A stretch of DNA of 64,000 nucleotides from positions 1 to 64,000 of the forward strand of contig NZ_CAJGZN010000005.1 in assembly GCF_904846235.1 (NCBI RefSeq), given 5' to 3'. This document shows, one piece after another, positions 1 to 8,137 of this stretch. The stretch's first letter is position 1. Every line of letters starts with the position of its first letter. The stretch is from Psychrobacter immobilis (GTDB lineage: Bacteria > Pseudomonadota > Gammaproteobacteria > Pseudomonadales > Moraxellaceae). The notes beneath the pieces were generated by a model. The model did no database searches. It worked only from the letters and a program-made list of their open reading frames with translations, and had not been told where the DNA came from. Made by a program: the position numbers and the translations under genes.

Positions 1-235
1 AAATAACTGACTTATATACATATATTTGAAAATTATTCATTGCGAATATCTATAATATTACGAGTCTATAAATAGCGTTTATAGTTATACTAATCAGAAC
101 ACAATATATTAATAATATCTCCAAGCCTATTCATGTAAAGCTTATAGCACAAGTTACTAATAATAATATTTATCAGGTATCTCTGTGAAAATTGGGGTTT
201 GATATTTTACTTAGATAATGTACTGAAGGTCTTGT
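1..235 (+). repeat. Degenerate interspersed repeat, family B copy 1
   Basis: A gene-free, A+T-rich stretch. From about 51 to 202 it can be aligned by eye with 29181-29345: both open with TATAATATTACGAGTCTA, run on through AATAGC and TTTATA blocks, and close on GGGGTTTGA (194-202 here). The copies are only partly conserved, so the element is old. No ORF of use is seen. The DUF1810 gene's stop codon lies 34 bases beyond the repeat end, so the repeat marks one border of the gene island. What the element is (insertion sequence remnant, MITE-like repeat) cannot be told from this copy alone. Confidence 0.5.
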
Positions 236-688
236 TTACTTATATTTCTGGTCATTGATTTGCTTTAGCATTTCTATAGTGTTTATATCGTAACTGCCAG
301 CGAAGAATTGATATAAAAGCTGCTCAAATACACACTTGTTACCAGCGGCAAAGGCAAATAACGTTAGCGAAGATTGCAGCTTCAAGTAATCCGGTGAACC
401 AAAGACATCTAAAGCGCTTTTGTCAGGATGCAACAGTAATAATTCAGCACATTCTAGCAACCGTGCACCCAGCACATCATGCTGCAAATACTCTTTTGCT
501 TGCTCCAGACTCCCTATTGCAAATCGTCGAGACATTTTACTGTGCCCTAACCCTTTCACCTGTGGAAAAATAAACCACATCCAATGCGTGCGCTTATGAC
601 CTTGGGTCAGCTCTTCAATCACTTGTGAATAGATAGTATCTTGAGCTTGGATAAAATCATCAAACAAATCTTTATCTATTGTTGTCAT
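236..688 (-). CDS. DUF1810 family protein
   Basis: A 150-residue protein that fits the DUF1810 family in full length. Family hallmarks seen are the N-terminal DLFDDFIQAQ helix, the conserved THWMWFIFPQVKGLGHS block (about 34-50), and FGSPDYLKLQSSLTLF (about 96-111). It is a soluble, single-domain protein with no signal peptide. Members are widespread, often near nucleotide-related or defence genes, but I know of no proven activity and do not assign one. AAGGAG lies eight bases before the ATG. It is the last gene of a leftward run behind the tubulin-like gene (50 bp gap) and may be co-transcribed with the WYL and PP2C genes. The identification of the family is fairly sure; the role is unknown. 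Confidence 0.8.
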   Translation of the reverse strand: MTTIDKDLFDDFIQAQDTIYSQVIEELTQGHKRTHWMWFIFPQVKGLGHSKMSRRFAIGSLEQAKEYLQHDVLGARLLECAELLLLHPDKSALDVFGSPDYLKLQSSLTLFAFAAGNKCVFEQLLYQFFAGSYDINTIEMLKQINDQKYK

Positions 689-738
689 TTTTCACACTCC
701 TTACGATTTAATTAATGAGCGTTTGCCTACCTGCCACG

Positions 739-1413
739 CTAACCAGCCACATATATCGACCCCATCCAGCAATGGTCAGGTTTATCAATCATCCTATTGC
801 CGTAAAACACTTCTAAATCATCAGAAATCCGACTTTCAACCGCAGTTGTGATACTAAAAAACTCATCAAGAGATAGCTTATGATCACTTTCAATATCAAG
901 CATCATATACTGGATACTAAGACCTTCAGGAATTTTATTGAGCAGATGATTAACGGTACTTTTTACTTGTTCTGAGTCCGGCTTACCGGTTACAGTATTC
1001 TGTATAAATTTAGCAGTCTTTTCAGCCCCGCAAGATTTTTTGATATCATTAACATCTATACCAATCTTATCCCGATCAGATAGTACCGATTCAAATACGC
1101 TTATCACCTGCTCGACTTCATCCGCTTTGCAAATAATGATCCCGTCTATTACTTCGGATCTATCAATTTGCTTATTGGTGGTTTGTAGCGCAAACAATGT
1201 GCAACCGACTTGTTGTTGTAGATTTAGCAATGACTGTTCATCCCAACCATCTTCGATAACGATAAACCCAACCTCAGACAAGAGGTAGCTATTTGATTGT
1301 GGCGTATATAAAGTAGCTAAAGGTATGGGCTCTATCTGAAGCGCATCATTACATTCTTTTTTAATGTCATTTTTTAGAGTCTGTTTGTCTTTAAAAATAC
1401 TATCTACTGTCAT
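739..1413 (-). CDS. Hypothetical protein with FtsZ/tubulin C-domain-like tail
   Basis: A 224-residue soluble protein of unrecognised family. Its last 60 residues read like the C-terminal domain of FtsZ: a beta strand (SIQYMMLDI), then KLSLDEFFSITTAVESRI matching the 'LxLDEF...' helix of FtsZ, a strand ending FYGNRMID (FtsZ: 'VVIGTSLD'), and a final strand ending VAG (FtsZ: 'VVATG'). The N-terminal 100 residues include GFIVIEDGWDEQSLLNL and DGIIICKADEVEQVISVF, a possible Rossmann-like beta-alpha pattern, but there is no GGGTGTG tubulin signature, so it should not bind GTP as FtsZ does. AAGGAA precedes the ATG by seven bases. It sits 27 bp behind the WYL gene. The FtsZ likeness is my eye alignment, not a search result. 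Confidence 0.6.
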   Translation of the reverse strand: MTVDSIFKDKQTLKNDIKKECNDALQIEPIPLATLYTPQSNSYLLSEVGFIVIEDGWDEQSLLNLQQQVGCTLFALQTTNKQIDRSEVIDGIIICKADEVEQVISVFESVLSDRDKIGIDVNDIKKSCGAEKTAKFIQNTVTGKPDSEQVKSTVNHLLNKIPEGLSIQYMMLDIESDHKLSLDEFFSITTAVESRISDDLEVFYGNRMIDKPDHCWMGSIYVAG

Positions 1414-1440
1414 ACTCGGTTCCTTTTTAAAGTGAAATCA

Positions 1441-2532
1441 TTAATTACGGTTATAAAGCTGCATCCCACTTTCTAGGCGCTCAAGAATAACTACCTTTAG
1501 CTCTAATGGTTCAATGACGACGGTCAATTGCGACATACTGACCAGCCAATCTTGCAGACGAGTAGTATTAGCAACCTTAGCGCTGACTTGTTTCCAAGTG
1601 TCATCGATAATAGTAATTTGCTGATCTGTCGATAAGGGACGCTCATAAAGATGCTGACAGGCATATTTCTGTACTTTTAAAACCAAGTTGATTTCAACAT
1701 TTTTACCAAACTCTAGCTTGCCCAGCTTCTGTAAGCTATTTAATGTAAAAACGTCACGCCCTACCCAGTCAGGTATTGGCTTATCTATGACTACTGCCTC
1801 GGTAATACGGTTGACCGCAAAATTGCGATGCTTCTCTAGCAGTTTATTATCATCGATATGATCATCTGTAGGATTAAAGCCTGTGAGATAGATCATATTG
1901 TCAATAAAGATCAGTCCTTTGGGATACACCACTCTTTGAACTGGTTTTTCTTCCCATTTATTTTGATAGCCTATTCGTAATTGACGATTCTGTAGCAGAG
2001 CCTGATGAATACTGCCAATCACCTCACTATCAAGCTTTGGTGCTTGCACGATACTAGGTAAGGTGATGAGATGATCTTGCCATTGTCCTAGCGGACTTTG
2101 ATGAAATTTGTCTTTATCCTGTCGACGTAATTGAGTGAGCTTGTCTGTGATTTCTTGTTTAAAAGATACTGGTAAGTAGTTTGCGGTATATTTATCCAGC
2201 ATCTCCCAAAAGAACACGGTTTGCTCGTTAATAATATCGATGCTAAAGCTGGGTTCAATATAAAACCGTGCTGTCTTGCCACTGATATTATTGCCCCATG
2301 CTGGCACTCGGACTAAGGCGTCACTATAGAAGATATCGTTAAAGATTTGGTTTAAGCCAATCAGATCGTTCTCTAAGTTTTTACGCTCATTTATATAATT
2401 GTTAGGATCATCACCATAACCAACCATAAGCTCTGTTAATGACATAGCATCAGCTTCACTACGAGGCAAACATTGATATAAAGCAAATAGGCGTTCTGAT
2501 TTTTTATAGCTGGCGATTGAATATGTAGGCAT
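1441..2532 (-). CDS. WYL domain-containing transcriptional regulator
   Basis: A 363-residue regulator. The N-terminal 60 residues (SERLFALYQCLPRSEADAMS...) have the layout of the winged helix-turn-helix that starts WYL proteins. The WYL domain spans about 175-250, with LRIGYQNKWEEKPVQRVVYP, then GLIFIDNMIYLTGFN, then KHRNFAVNRITEAVV; a WCX-type C-terminal extension (about 270-360) follows. WYL regulators such as BrxR and CapW repress phage-defence operons and are thought to sense a nucleotide or nucleic-acid ligand. It is followed 27 bp on by the tubulin-like gene and preceded 54 bp upstream by PP2C. It is the natural candidate to bind the inverted repeat at 3477-3525, which is an inference. 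The start has only a weak Shine-Dalgarno. Confidence 0.85.
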   Translation of the reverse strand: MPTYSIASYKKSERLFALYQCLPRSEADAMSLTELMVGYGDDPNNYINERKNLENDLIGLNQIFNDIFYSDALVRVPAWGNNISGKTARFYIEPSFSIDIINEQTVFFWEMLDKYTANYLPVSFKQEITDKLTQLRRQDKDKFHQSPLGQWQDHLITLPSIVQAPKLDSEVIGSIHQALLQNRQLRIGYQNKWEEKPVQRVVYPKGLIFIDNMIYLTGFNPTDDHIDDNKLLEKHRNFAVNRITEAVVIDKPIPDWVGRDVFTLNSLQKLGKLEFGKNVEINLVLKVQKYACQHLYERPLSTDQQITIIDDTWKQVSAKVANTTRLQDWLVSMSQLTVVIEPLELKVVILERLESGMQLYNRN

Positions 2533-2586
2533 AGTATTTACTCTATTAAACTGATGAAATAATCAACTCATTATTAAAATACAGGC

Positions 2587-3444
2587 TCAATCAAAACGAA
2601 CCAAAATCGCTGTGCCATTGTCATAAGCATTGCCATCGGAATCATAGACCTGATTTTTAAGAGTGATTAACCATTCTCTTAAATCCGTCTCCGCACTAAC
2701 AGTTTGCCATTCGTGGCTCGGTACTAAGTCATGAATACCATCAGTACAAACCAAGAGACAGTCGCCACTATTAACATTAATCCTTCGAGAGATGCTCTCT
2801 GGTGCTTCACTGCTGATATAACTGTCATCAGTGGTCAAGGCAAAGCACTCAGTAATGCTATATAAACTCCCTGCCATACCTTCTCGGTTATAGTCAGAAA
2901 ACTCCACTTGGCGACCCTGCTCTTTTGCTTGCTGATCAATGAGTTCGTTCAATAGATTATGGTCGCGAGTCAAGCACTGCCACTGTGATGCGCCTTTGGA
3001 CAGCCGATAAACGCGGCTGTCGCCCACATGGGTTATCGTTGCCTTTATGGTTCCATCATCCTTTAACTCACAGGTAACCATCGCGAGGGTTGCCGCCGCA
3101 CCATGACGCTTAGATGAATGCTTGGTTTGATTAATCAGCTGATGAATACTGTCTGAAGAAATACTTTTCTGATCGTTCCATAACCGTCTGATCACTTTTA
3201 CCACCGCCTTTGAGCAGTACTGCGAGTGTTTAGAGCTTGCGACACCATCAGACACTGCTAGACAGAATGGCGCCGCAACTGGTGTCACTACCATTACCCC
3301 TAAGTCTTCTTGATACCAGTTATCTAAAAAGAAAAAAGCGTCTTGCTGCAGATTGTTACTAGCATTACCTTGAAAAGTAATTACACAAGCTTGGGCGATA
3401 GATAAAGTTTCTGATGAAGGAAAATAATTTGAAGAAGCAATCAT
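2587..3444 (-). CDS. PP2C-family serine/threonine protein phosphatase
   Basis: A 285-residue single-domain PPM/PP2C phosphatase. All the main metal and catalytic motifs can be seen in order: LQQDAFF near 33, AVSDGVAS near 62, GAAATLAMV near 115, HVGDSRVYRL near 138, LTRDHN near 157, LLVCTDGIHDLV near 231, and the closing DNGTAILVRFD. The aspartates for the two-metal centre are kept, so it should be active on phosphoserine/threonine. There is no transmembrane segment or extra sensor domain. No partner kinase is in the window; bacterial PP2C genes usually sit beside one, so its target is open. It is first in a leftward operon with the WYL gene and diverges from the DUF262 pair. Confidence 0.9.
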   Translation of the reverse strand: MIASSNYFPSSETLSIAQACVITFQGNASNNLQQDAFFFLDNWYQEDLGVMVVTPVAAPFCLAVSDGVASSKHSQYCSKAVVKVIRRLWNDQKSISSDSIHQLINQTKHSSKRHGAAATLAMVTCELKDDGTIKATITHVGDSRVYRLSKGASQWQCLTRDHNLLNELIDQQAKEQGRQVEFSDYNREGMAGSLYSITECFALTTDDSYISSEAPESISRRINVNSGDCLLVCTDGIHDLVPSHEWQTVSAETDLREWLITLKNQVYDSDGNAYDNGTAILVRFD

Positions 3445-3476
3445 GATGGTAGGCCTATATGTTTATCATAAAAGCC

Positions 3477-3525
3477 AGTATAGAGGACAACTTGTAAATT
3501 TATTTTATAGGTTGCCCTCTATACT
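3477..3525. promoter_or_regulatory. Inverted-repeat operator in shared divergent promoter region
   Basis: The arms AGTATAGAGGACAAC (3477-3491) and GTTGCCCTCTATACT (3511-3525) pair at 14 of 15 positions across a 19-base spacer. There is no T-run, so it is not a terminator. It lies between the PP2C start (3444) and the first DUF262 start (3630), 33 bp from the former, and the arms contain TATACT elements that could serve as -10 boxes. A TATAAT-like -10 for the DUF262 side is at 3596-3601. This is the expected place and shape for an operator of the WYL protein encoded next door. Confidence 0.6.
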
Positions 3526-3629
3526 AGACTAGTAACGACAAATATCTTACTTAAACAAATGAAAACTAGGTTATATAAAGAACTAATGTTTATTATATAA
3601 TTCTGTAAATTTAAGGATAATTACTAATT

Positions 3630-5111
3630 ATGAGTGAATCAATAACGCTCCAGAACAGAACGATAATCTCAGTAAAGCAGTTACTGAGTGAATGTCTACT
3701 AACTATTCCTGAGTATCAGCGCCCTTACAAATGGAATCAGCACAATATCGCAAGCTTATTCAATGATATTAAGATGCAATATGACAAGCCAGCCTATCGC
3801 CTTGGCACTATCGTGCTTCATAAGTCTAAAGATAAAGATGACAAAGACGTACTCAATATTGTCGATGGTCAACAACGCACCCTAACGCTAATGCTTACCG
3901 TCATGGCGATTATCAAAAGCTATCATCCTGATAATTCAACCAAACCTAAAGAAGTAAAAGCTATCGGAAAAATATTAGGCGAACTATCTAATACCGTACC
4001 AGCTTTAGCTAAAAAACAAGAGTTTACTAGCGATATATCCGTCTACAATTTGCATTCAAATTTTCAAGAGATAATACGCATTATCAGCCGTAGTGAGCTA
4101 AGCATTGAGCACATTGATTTTCTATTAAATCAGTGTGAGGTGGTCATCTTCATATTAGAAGATGAATCAGAAGCCTTTCAGTTTTTTGACTCACAGAACT
4201 CCCGCGGTAAAGAGCTGTATCCGCATGATTTACTAAAAGCATTTCATTTACGTGAGTTCAGTGCCTATGATGAACGGCTCAACCCAAATATTAAAGCGCA
4301 AACTGTCGATCATTGGGAAAGCTTAGCAGATGATGAATTGCACAGGCTGTTTAGTCAGCATTTATTTAGGATTAAGCGCTGGATAGATCATAAACCAGCC
4401 CGCAACTTTACCAGTCGTCATGTAGATATTTTTAAAGGGGTATCTCTACATAAACAAAATTTACCGCACTATGCAAAAGCCATGATGATCACCCATCATT
4501 TTATCGATGATTATAATAGCAACATGCACCGTCATATTGATGCTCAAACAATGAACTACCCGTTTCAGCTAGACCAAAAAATAGTCAACGGTCGTCGTTT
4601 TTTTGAAATGGTTGAATATTACGATACGCTTATTGAACGCACTAAAAAGATTGATATAGCACACGCCTCAGAGAATAAAGACGACCATTCCTATGCAACT
4701 GTATATAACCAAACCTTGAATGAACGAGCATCGAAGATTGTTAAGATATTAGATATTTATAGTGATAAGTGGCGTCAGGGTGACAAATATACTCGCAACT
4801 TATTTGATAATGCTTTGATCTACTATATTGATAAATTTGGTATGCGAGACTTATCACAGGTTATAGAGATCATGTTTATTTGGGCATACAAAATACGCCT
4901 AAGACAATTTGCGGTAAAACTCGCAACGATGGACAATCATGCAGTTGACGGTATGTTATTTAAACGTATCAAAGACGCTACATTGCCTAAAGAAGTATGG
5001 ATCGCTGGTGTTCAACCTCTAAGAGGCAATGACATAAAAGAGTCTAATAAAAAAACTGATAACGACATATACCAATTATTTAATCACCTCAACTATTTGA
5101 CTGATAAATAG
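3630..5111 (+). CDS. DUF262 domain-containing protein (no nuclease domain)
   Basis: A 493-residue protein whose N-terminal 250 residues form a DUF262 (GmrS/ParB-like) domain. Visible motifs are LTIPEYQRPYKWN (about 20-32), YRLGTIVLHK (about 56-65), NIVDGQQRTLTLML (about 77-90), and FQFFDSQNSRGKELYPHDLLKA (about 182-203, split here by family convention). In GmrSD-type enzymes this domain binds and hydrolyses NTPs and gates a nuclease. The C-terminal half is alpha-helical with no HNH motif, so this protein cannot cut DNA by the DUF1524 route. AAGGAT lies before the ATG. It is followed after 14 bp by a second DUF262 gene that does carry the nuclease domain, so the two likely work as a pair. Confidence 0.88.
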   Translation: MSESITLQNRTIISVKQLLSECLLTIPEYQRPYKWNQHNIASLFNDIKMQYDKPAYRLGTIVLHKSKDKDDKDVLNIVDGQQRTLTLMLTVMAIIKSYHPDNSTKPKEVKAIGKILGELSNTVPALAKKQEFTSDISVYNLHSNFQEIIRIISRSELSIEHIDFLLNQCEVVIFILEDESEAFQFFDSQNSRGKELYPHDLLKAFHLREFSAYDERLNPNIKAQTVDHWESLADDELHRLFSQHLFRIKRWIDHKPARNFTSRHVDIFKGVSLHKQNLPHYAKAMMITHHFIDDYNSNMHRHIDAQTMNYPFQLDQKIVNGRRFFEMVEYYDTLIERTKKIDIAHASENKDDHSYATVYNQTLNERASKIVKILDIYSDKWRQGDKYTRNLFDNALIYYIDKFGMRDLSQVIEIMFIWAYKIRLRQFAVKLATMDNHAVDGMLFKRIKDATLPKEVWIAGVQPLRGNDIKESNKKTDNDIYQLFNHLNYLTDK

Positions 5112-5125
5112 AGAAAAATAAAATT

Positions 5126-7387
5126 ATGAAAAACTATAATCCGAGCGCAACCGAGCAAGTGATACTACTAACACCAAAGGGGCTGCTTAACGGCACCGAG
5201 CACTATCTGATTCCGATGTATCAGCGTAATTATGCTTGGGGGAATAGTGAGATTGAACAGCTTATTGTCGATATTATGGACGCTCAAATCGATGCGAAAA
5301 ATGCAAAGGAACATAAGAACTATTATCTAGGTACACTGGTAGTATTTGAAAGACCGCAAATATCCTCAAAACGTAAAGTGTTTGAAGTTATTGACGGTCA
5401 ACAACGCTTTACTACTTTGAGCTTATTAATCATATATCTAAAGAATTACTTTATAACTATAGGTAGCAACTATGATATGTCATGGTATAAAGATCAAAAT
5501 ATTGAGTTTGAAAGCCGTCCGAAATCTACTCAGACGTTAGAGTTACTACTGAATGACAATCTAGAGACCTATGAGCACCTTCATGAAGCTAAACTAAATC
5601 CCGCTATTATCAACGGCTATAAGTCTATTAGCGAAGTAATTAAAAGTAAATTTGTTACCCCTAATAATGACAACCAACAACCCACTACAACCCTTCAAGA
5701 GTTTTGTGATTATCTATTTCAATATGTGCAAATTGCTCGTGTGCCTGTGCCTGACGAAACGGATTTAAATCATTATTTCGAAGTTATGAATAACCGAGGT
5801 GAGCAATTAGAGAAGCATGAAATTATCAAAGCACGTTTGTTGTCAGTCATTGCAAAGGCAAACGAAAGTGAGATAGCGCTTGCGGACAAACAACCAGTTG
5901 AAGCTTTGATTCATAATGTCTGGGAAGCTTGCGCCAATATGAATAAATACGTACAGTATGGCTTTAATCCTACTTTACGTTTTAAGTTATTCTCAGATAG
6001 TTTAACTCTTCTGCATCCTAAAGATTTTGATGAATTGCTTCATATATATAAAGAGTATGATTACCCGAACAATTCCCAGCCAGATAATGACCAATATTCT
6101 GGCTGTAATGACGACGCTCAAAACAATAAAACAAAGCCACTTCCCTCTCTTTATGACATCCTTGACGATAATTTTGACAGTCCACCTAACCCTAGTAATA
6201 CCGCGGATAAAGAAGAAGATGACGGCGATAGCGAAACTTACTATAGCTTAGTGAATTTCTCGAGCTTTCTTTTGCATGCTTTGAGAATCATGGTTAACGT
6301 GCAGTCCTCATATAAACAGGACATTGCACTTGATGACAAGCAGCTGCTAACTCAGTTTGAAACCTTTATTTTAAAACCATCCAGCTTAGAAAATACTCAT
6401 ATCTCAGATACTGATCTGAGTATAGAAACTAACGCTCAAATAACGCCTTTATCTCAAGTAAAAACTTTTATATACGCCTTACTCAAAAGCAAATTTATCT
6501 TTGATCACTTTATAATAAAGCGTAACACTCAAGACAGTAAAGGACAATGGACACTCAATAAACTGATTAAGAATGAAGATAAAAAAAATAGTTACTACAA
6601 AAATAGCTTTGAGACTGACAATGACAAACTAGTAATGTTACAAAGTGCTTTTCATGTCTCAACCCCTACTACGAACTATAAACACTGGCTTAATGCAGTT
6701 TTATACTATGCATGTACGCATTATCAATACGATGAAATAGGCCTTAATAGTGTCGCTTATCTTGAGCATTTAGAAGAAATAGCTCGCGCCTTTATGTTAA
6801 GACGTTATTTGACTGATGAACCTGATGATTACCATCAAATAATTTATCAAACCTCAGACTTCAACAAGCTATCGGCTGAACATACCGATGATAGATTGAG
6901 TCTTGATAATCTACGTATACAAATTAAGCAGTATCTTAGGTATGGCAATATACGCAACATTTTTGTATTTAATTATTTAGATTATTTGCTTTGGTTAAAC
7001 GGTGACTATCCTAAGTTTACCTTTACCGCTAGAAGCTCTGTAGAGCACTTTTATCCGCAAAATAATCGAAACGACAGTATATTTTTGGAAGATAAAGACG
7101 CAAAAAGTTCACTGTTGCATTCCTTTGGTAATTTATGTTTGATTAGCCATAGCCTTAATTCACGTGTGAGTAATGACATGCCTGATGTTAAGGTAAAATA
7201 TTTCTCACAAAATGGAGACATTCAAAGGGGGCAAATCGATAGCTTAAAACTACTGAAAATGATTGATTACATACAAGGTAAACCGGATACCTGGGATAAA
7301 AAAATGATTGCTCAGCACGAAACTGAAATGCTGAATATTATATTGCAAGGATTACATCTGGAGCTATCAGGTATATCTCATGAGTAG
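5126..7387 (+). CDS. DUF262 and DUF1524 (HNH) domain protein, GmrSD-like
   Basis: A 753-residue protein. DUF262 motifs: YLIPMYQRNYAWG (about 27-39), NYYLGTLVVFE (about 65-75), EVIDGQQRFTTLSLL (about 89-103), HYFEVMNNRGEQLEKHEIIKA (about 214-234, shown as two blocks HYFEVMNNRGEQLEK and HEIIKA). The C-terminal DUF1524 nuclease domain shows SSVEHFYPQNN (about 642-652) with its His-containing beta-beta-alpha-metal core, followed by LLHSFGNLCLISHSLNSR. Proteins of this build (GmrSD, SspE, BrxU) restrict modified or phosphorothioated phage DNA. Between about 310 and 372 there is an unusual Asn/Asp/Glu-rich, probably disordered insert. The gene ends inside the start of a dead hsdR (8-bp overlap), suggesting it was once part of a type I restriction operon. 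Confidence 0.9.
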   Translation: MKNYNPSATEQVILLTPKGLLNGTEHYLIPMYQRNYAWGNSEIEQLIVDIMDAQIDAKNAKEHKNYYLGTLVVFERPQISSKRKVFEVIDGQQRFTTLSLLIIYLKNYFITIGSNYDMSWYKDQNIEFESRPKSTQTLELLLNDNLETYEHLHEAKLNPAIINGYKSISEVIKSKFVTPNNDNQQPTTTLQEFCDYLFQYVQIARVPVPDETDLNHYFEVMNNRGEQLEKHEIIKARLLSVIAKANESEIALADKQPVEALIHNVWEACANMNKYVQYGFNPTLRFKLFSDSLTLLHPKDFDELLHIYKEYDYPNNSQPDNDQYSGCNDDAQNNKTKPLPSLYDILDDNFDSPPNPSNTADKEEDDGDSETYYSLVNFSSFLLHALRIMVNVQSSYKQDIALDDKQLLTQFETFILKPSSLENTHISDTDLSIETNAQITPLSQVKTFIYALLKSKFIFDHFIIKRNTQDSKGQWTLNKLIKNEDKKNSYYKNSFETDNDKLVMLQSAFHVSTPTTNYKHWLNAVLYYACTHYQYDEIGLNSVAYLEHLEEIARAFMLRRYLTDEPDDYHQIIYQTSDFNKLSAEHTDDRLSLDNLRIQIKQYLRYGNIRNIFVFNYLDYLLWLNGDYPKFTFTARSSVEHFYPQNNRNDSIFLEDKDAKSSLLHSFGNLCLISHSLNSRVSNDMPDVKVKYFSQNGDIQRGQIDSLKLLKMIDYIQGKPDTWDKKMIAQHETEMLNIILQGLHLELSGISHE

Positions 7388-7643
7388 CGTGGACGATATA
7401 GAAAAGCTCACTCAAAACCGTGTCATCCGCTTTTTTACCGATACACTAGGCTATCGCTATCTATGCAGCTGACAGTACTAAACTGACAATAAAAACATAG
7501 AGCGCGATACCTTGGAGCAATGGTTAGAAAAAGCACGATTTTAGTGTACCCTAATCACACGTACTATTAGCACCTTAGAAAAGGCCGCTTCTTTAAGAGG
7601 TGGCATCAAGCTTGACCTCTGCTGTCAAATCCGTAGACATTAA
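7380..7643 (+). pseudogene. hsdR: N-terminal remnant of type I restriction subunit HsdR
   Basis: An ATG overlapping the end of the preceding gene opens a frame reading SSVDDIEKLTQNRVIRFF, then TDTLGYRYL, which is the classic HsdR amino terminus. The same frame continues through TGA (7470), TAA (7479) and TAG (7542), giving TDNKNIERDTLEQWLEKARF and TLITRTISTLEKAASL, again as in HsdR (DRxNNxNIE... LITRAxxELEKAA). It then fades and stops at 7643. So three nonsense changes and loss of the other roughly 900 codons make this dead. No hsdM or hsdS is in the window. The overlap shows translational coupling of hsdR with the DUF262 pair in the ancestor. Confidence 0.75.
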
Positions 7644-7676
7644 ATTGAGGGGTTATAATTTTAAAGAATTATTTCA

Positions 7677-7892
7677 TGCTAGAGTAGACTAAATATTAAT
7701 CCAACTATAACTTATTGGGTGATAAACACCTGAATATTATGGTGTCCAAAATATCATTAACCTCTCCATTACCATGAAATTATTTTACTCTGATGATTCA
7801 AAAACCGCCTAAATGCTATGGTTTATATAGTGCAGAAGACTGCGGTATGAAATCTACTTTTCTCAGGTGGCGTTGTTGATATTGGGGTTTGA
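7677..7892 (+). repeat. Degenerate interspersed repeat, family A copy 1
   Basis: Aligns by eye with 10967-11190 and 51298-51470. Shared blocks are CTATAACTTATT (7705 region), AATATTATGGT, CATGAAATTATTTTACTCTG, TTTATATAGTG, GGTATGAAAT and the terminal ATTGGGGTTTGA (7881-7892). It follows the hsdR remnant and is followed by short translatable debris (7893-8031) that I cannot place. It contains no ORF. The 3' terminus is shared with family B repeats, suggesting a common element end. Confidence 0.6.
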
Positions 7893-8035
7893 TCACGGCT
7901 ATATTTTATTCCATTCAATGACTTTTAAAACCTTGTGAGCTTTCTATGTATATCCAACGCTTAAGTACCATTTGCACGCTATCGCACTAAATGACGCAGA
8001 AATCAAGAGCCCAAAAAATAGTAAGAAATAGTTAA

Positions 8036-8072
8036 TGGTGTAACTATCGCAAATTTTGCGACAGTTACACCA
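8036..8072. promoter_or_regulatory. Long palindrome upstream of VbhA-like gene, site 1
   Basis: Arms TGGTGTAACTATCGCAAA and its complement meet at 8053/8054 and form a 37-base near-perfect palindrome with a single interior mismatch (A at 8046 against C at 8062). The core TCGCAA...TTGCGA is shared with the next palindrome, centred 44 bp downstream. There is no T-run. The position, before a toxin-antitoxin-like gene, suggests an autoregulatory operator. Confidence 0.55.
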
Positions 8073-8083
8073 TGTTCTAAAAT

Positions 8084-8112
8084 GCAGTTATCGCAAAAAT
8101 TGCGACAACTGC
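8084..8112. promoter_or_regulatory. Palindrome upstream of VbhA-like gene, site 2
   Basis: Arms GCAGTTATCGCAA (8084-8096) and TTGCGACAACTGC (8100-8112) pair at 12 of 13 positions across AAA. The single mismatch is at the same place in the arm as in site 1. The common pattern of the two sites is AGTTaTCGCAAnnnTTGCGAcAACT (or AACT/AGTT outer arms). The centre is 40 bases before the ATG at 8138, so a bound protein would cover the promoter. Confidence 0.55.
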
Positions 8113-8137
8113 CTCAACTTATGAAATGGAAAGAAAA

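Noticed and set aside
51..202. Repeats as integron attC or Xer/dif sites.
   Set aside because: The shared GGGGTTTGA end lacks the attC core pairs and the 28-bp XerC/XerD layout, and no integrase gene lies nearby.
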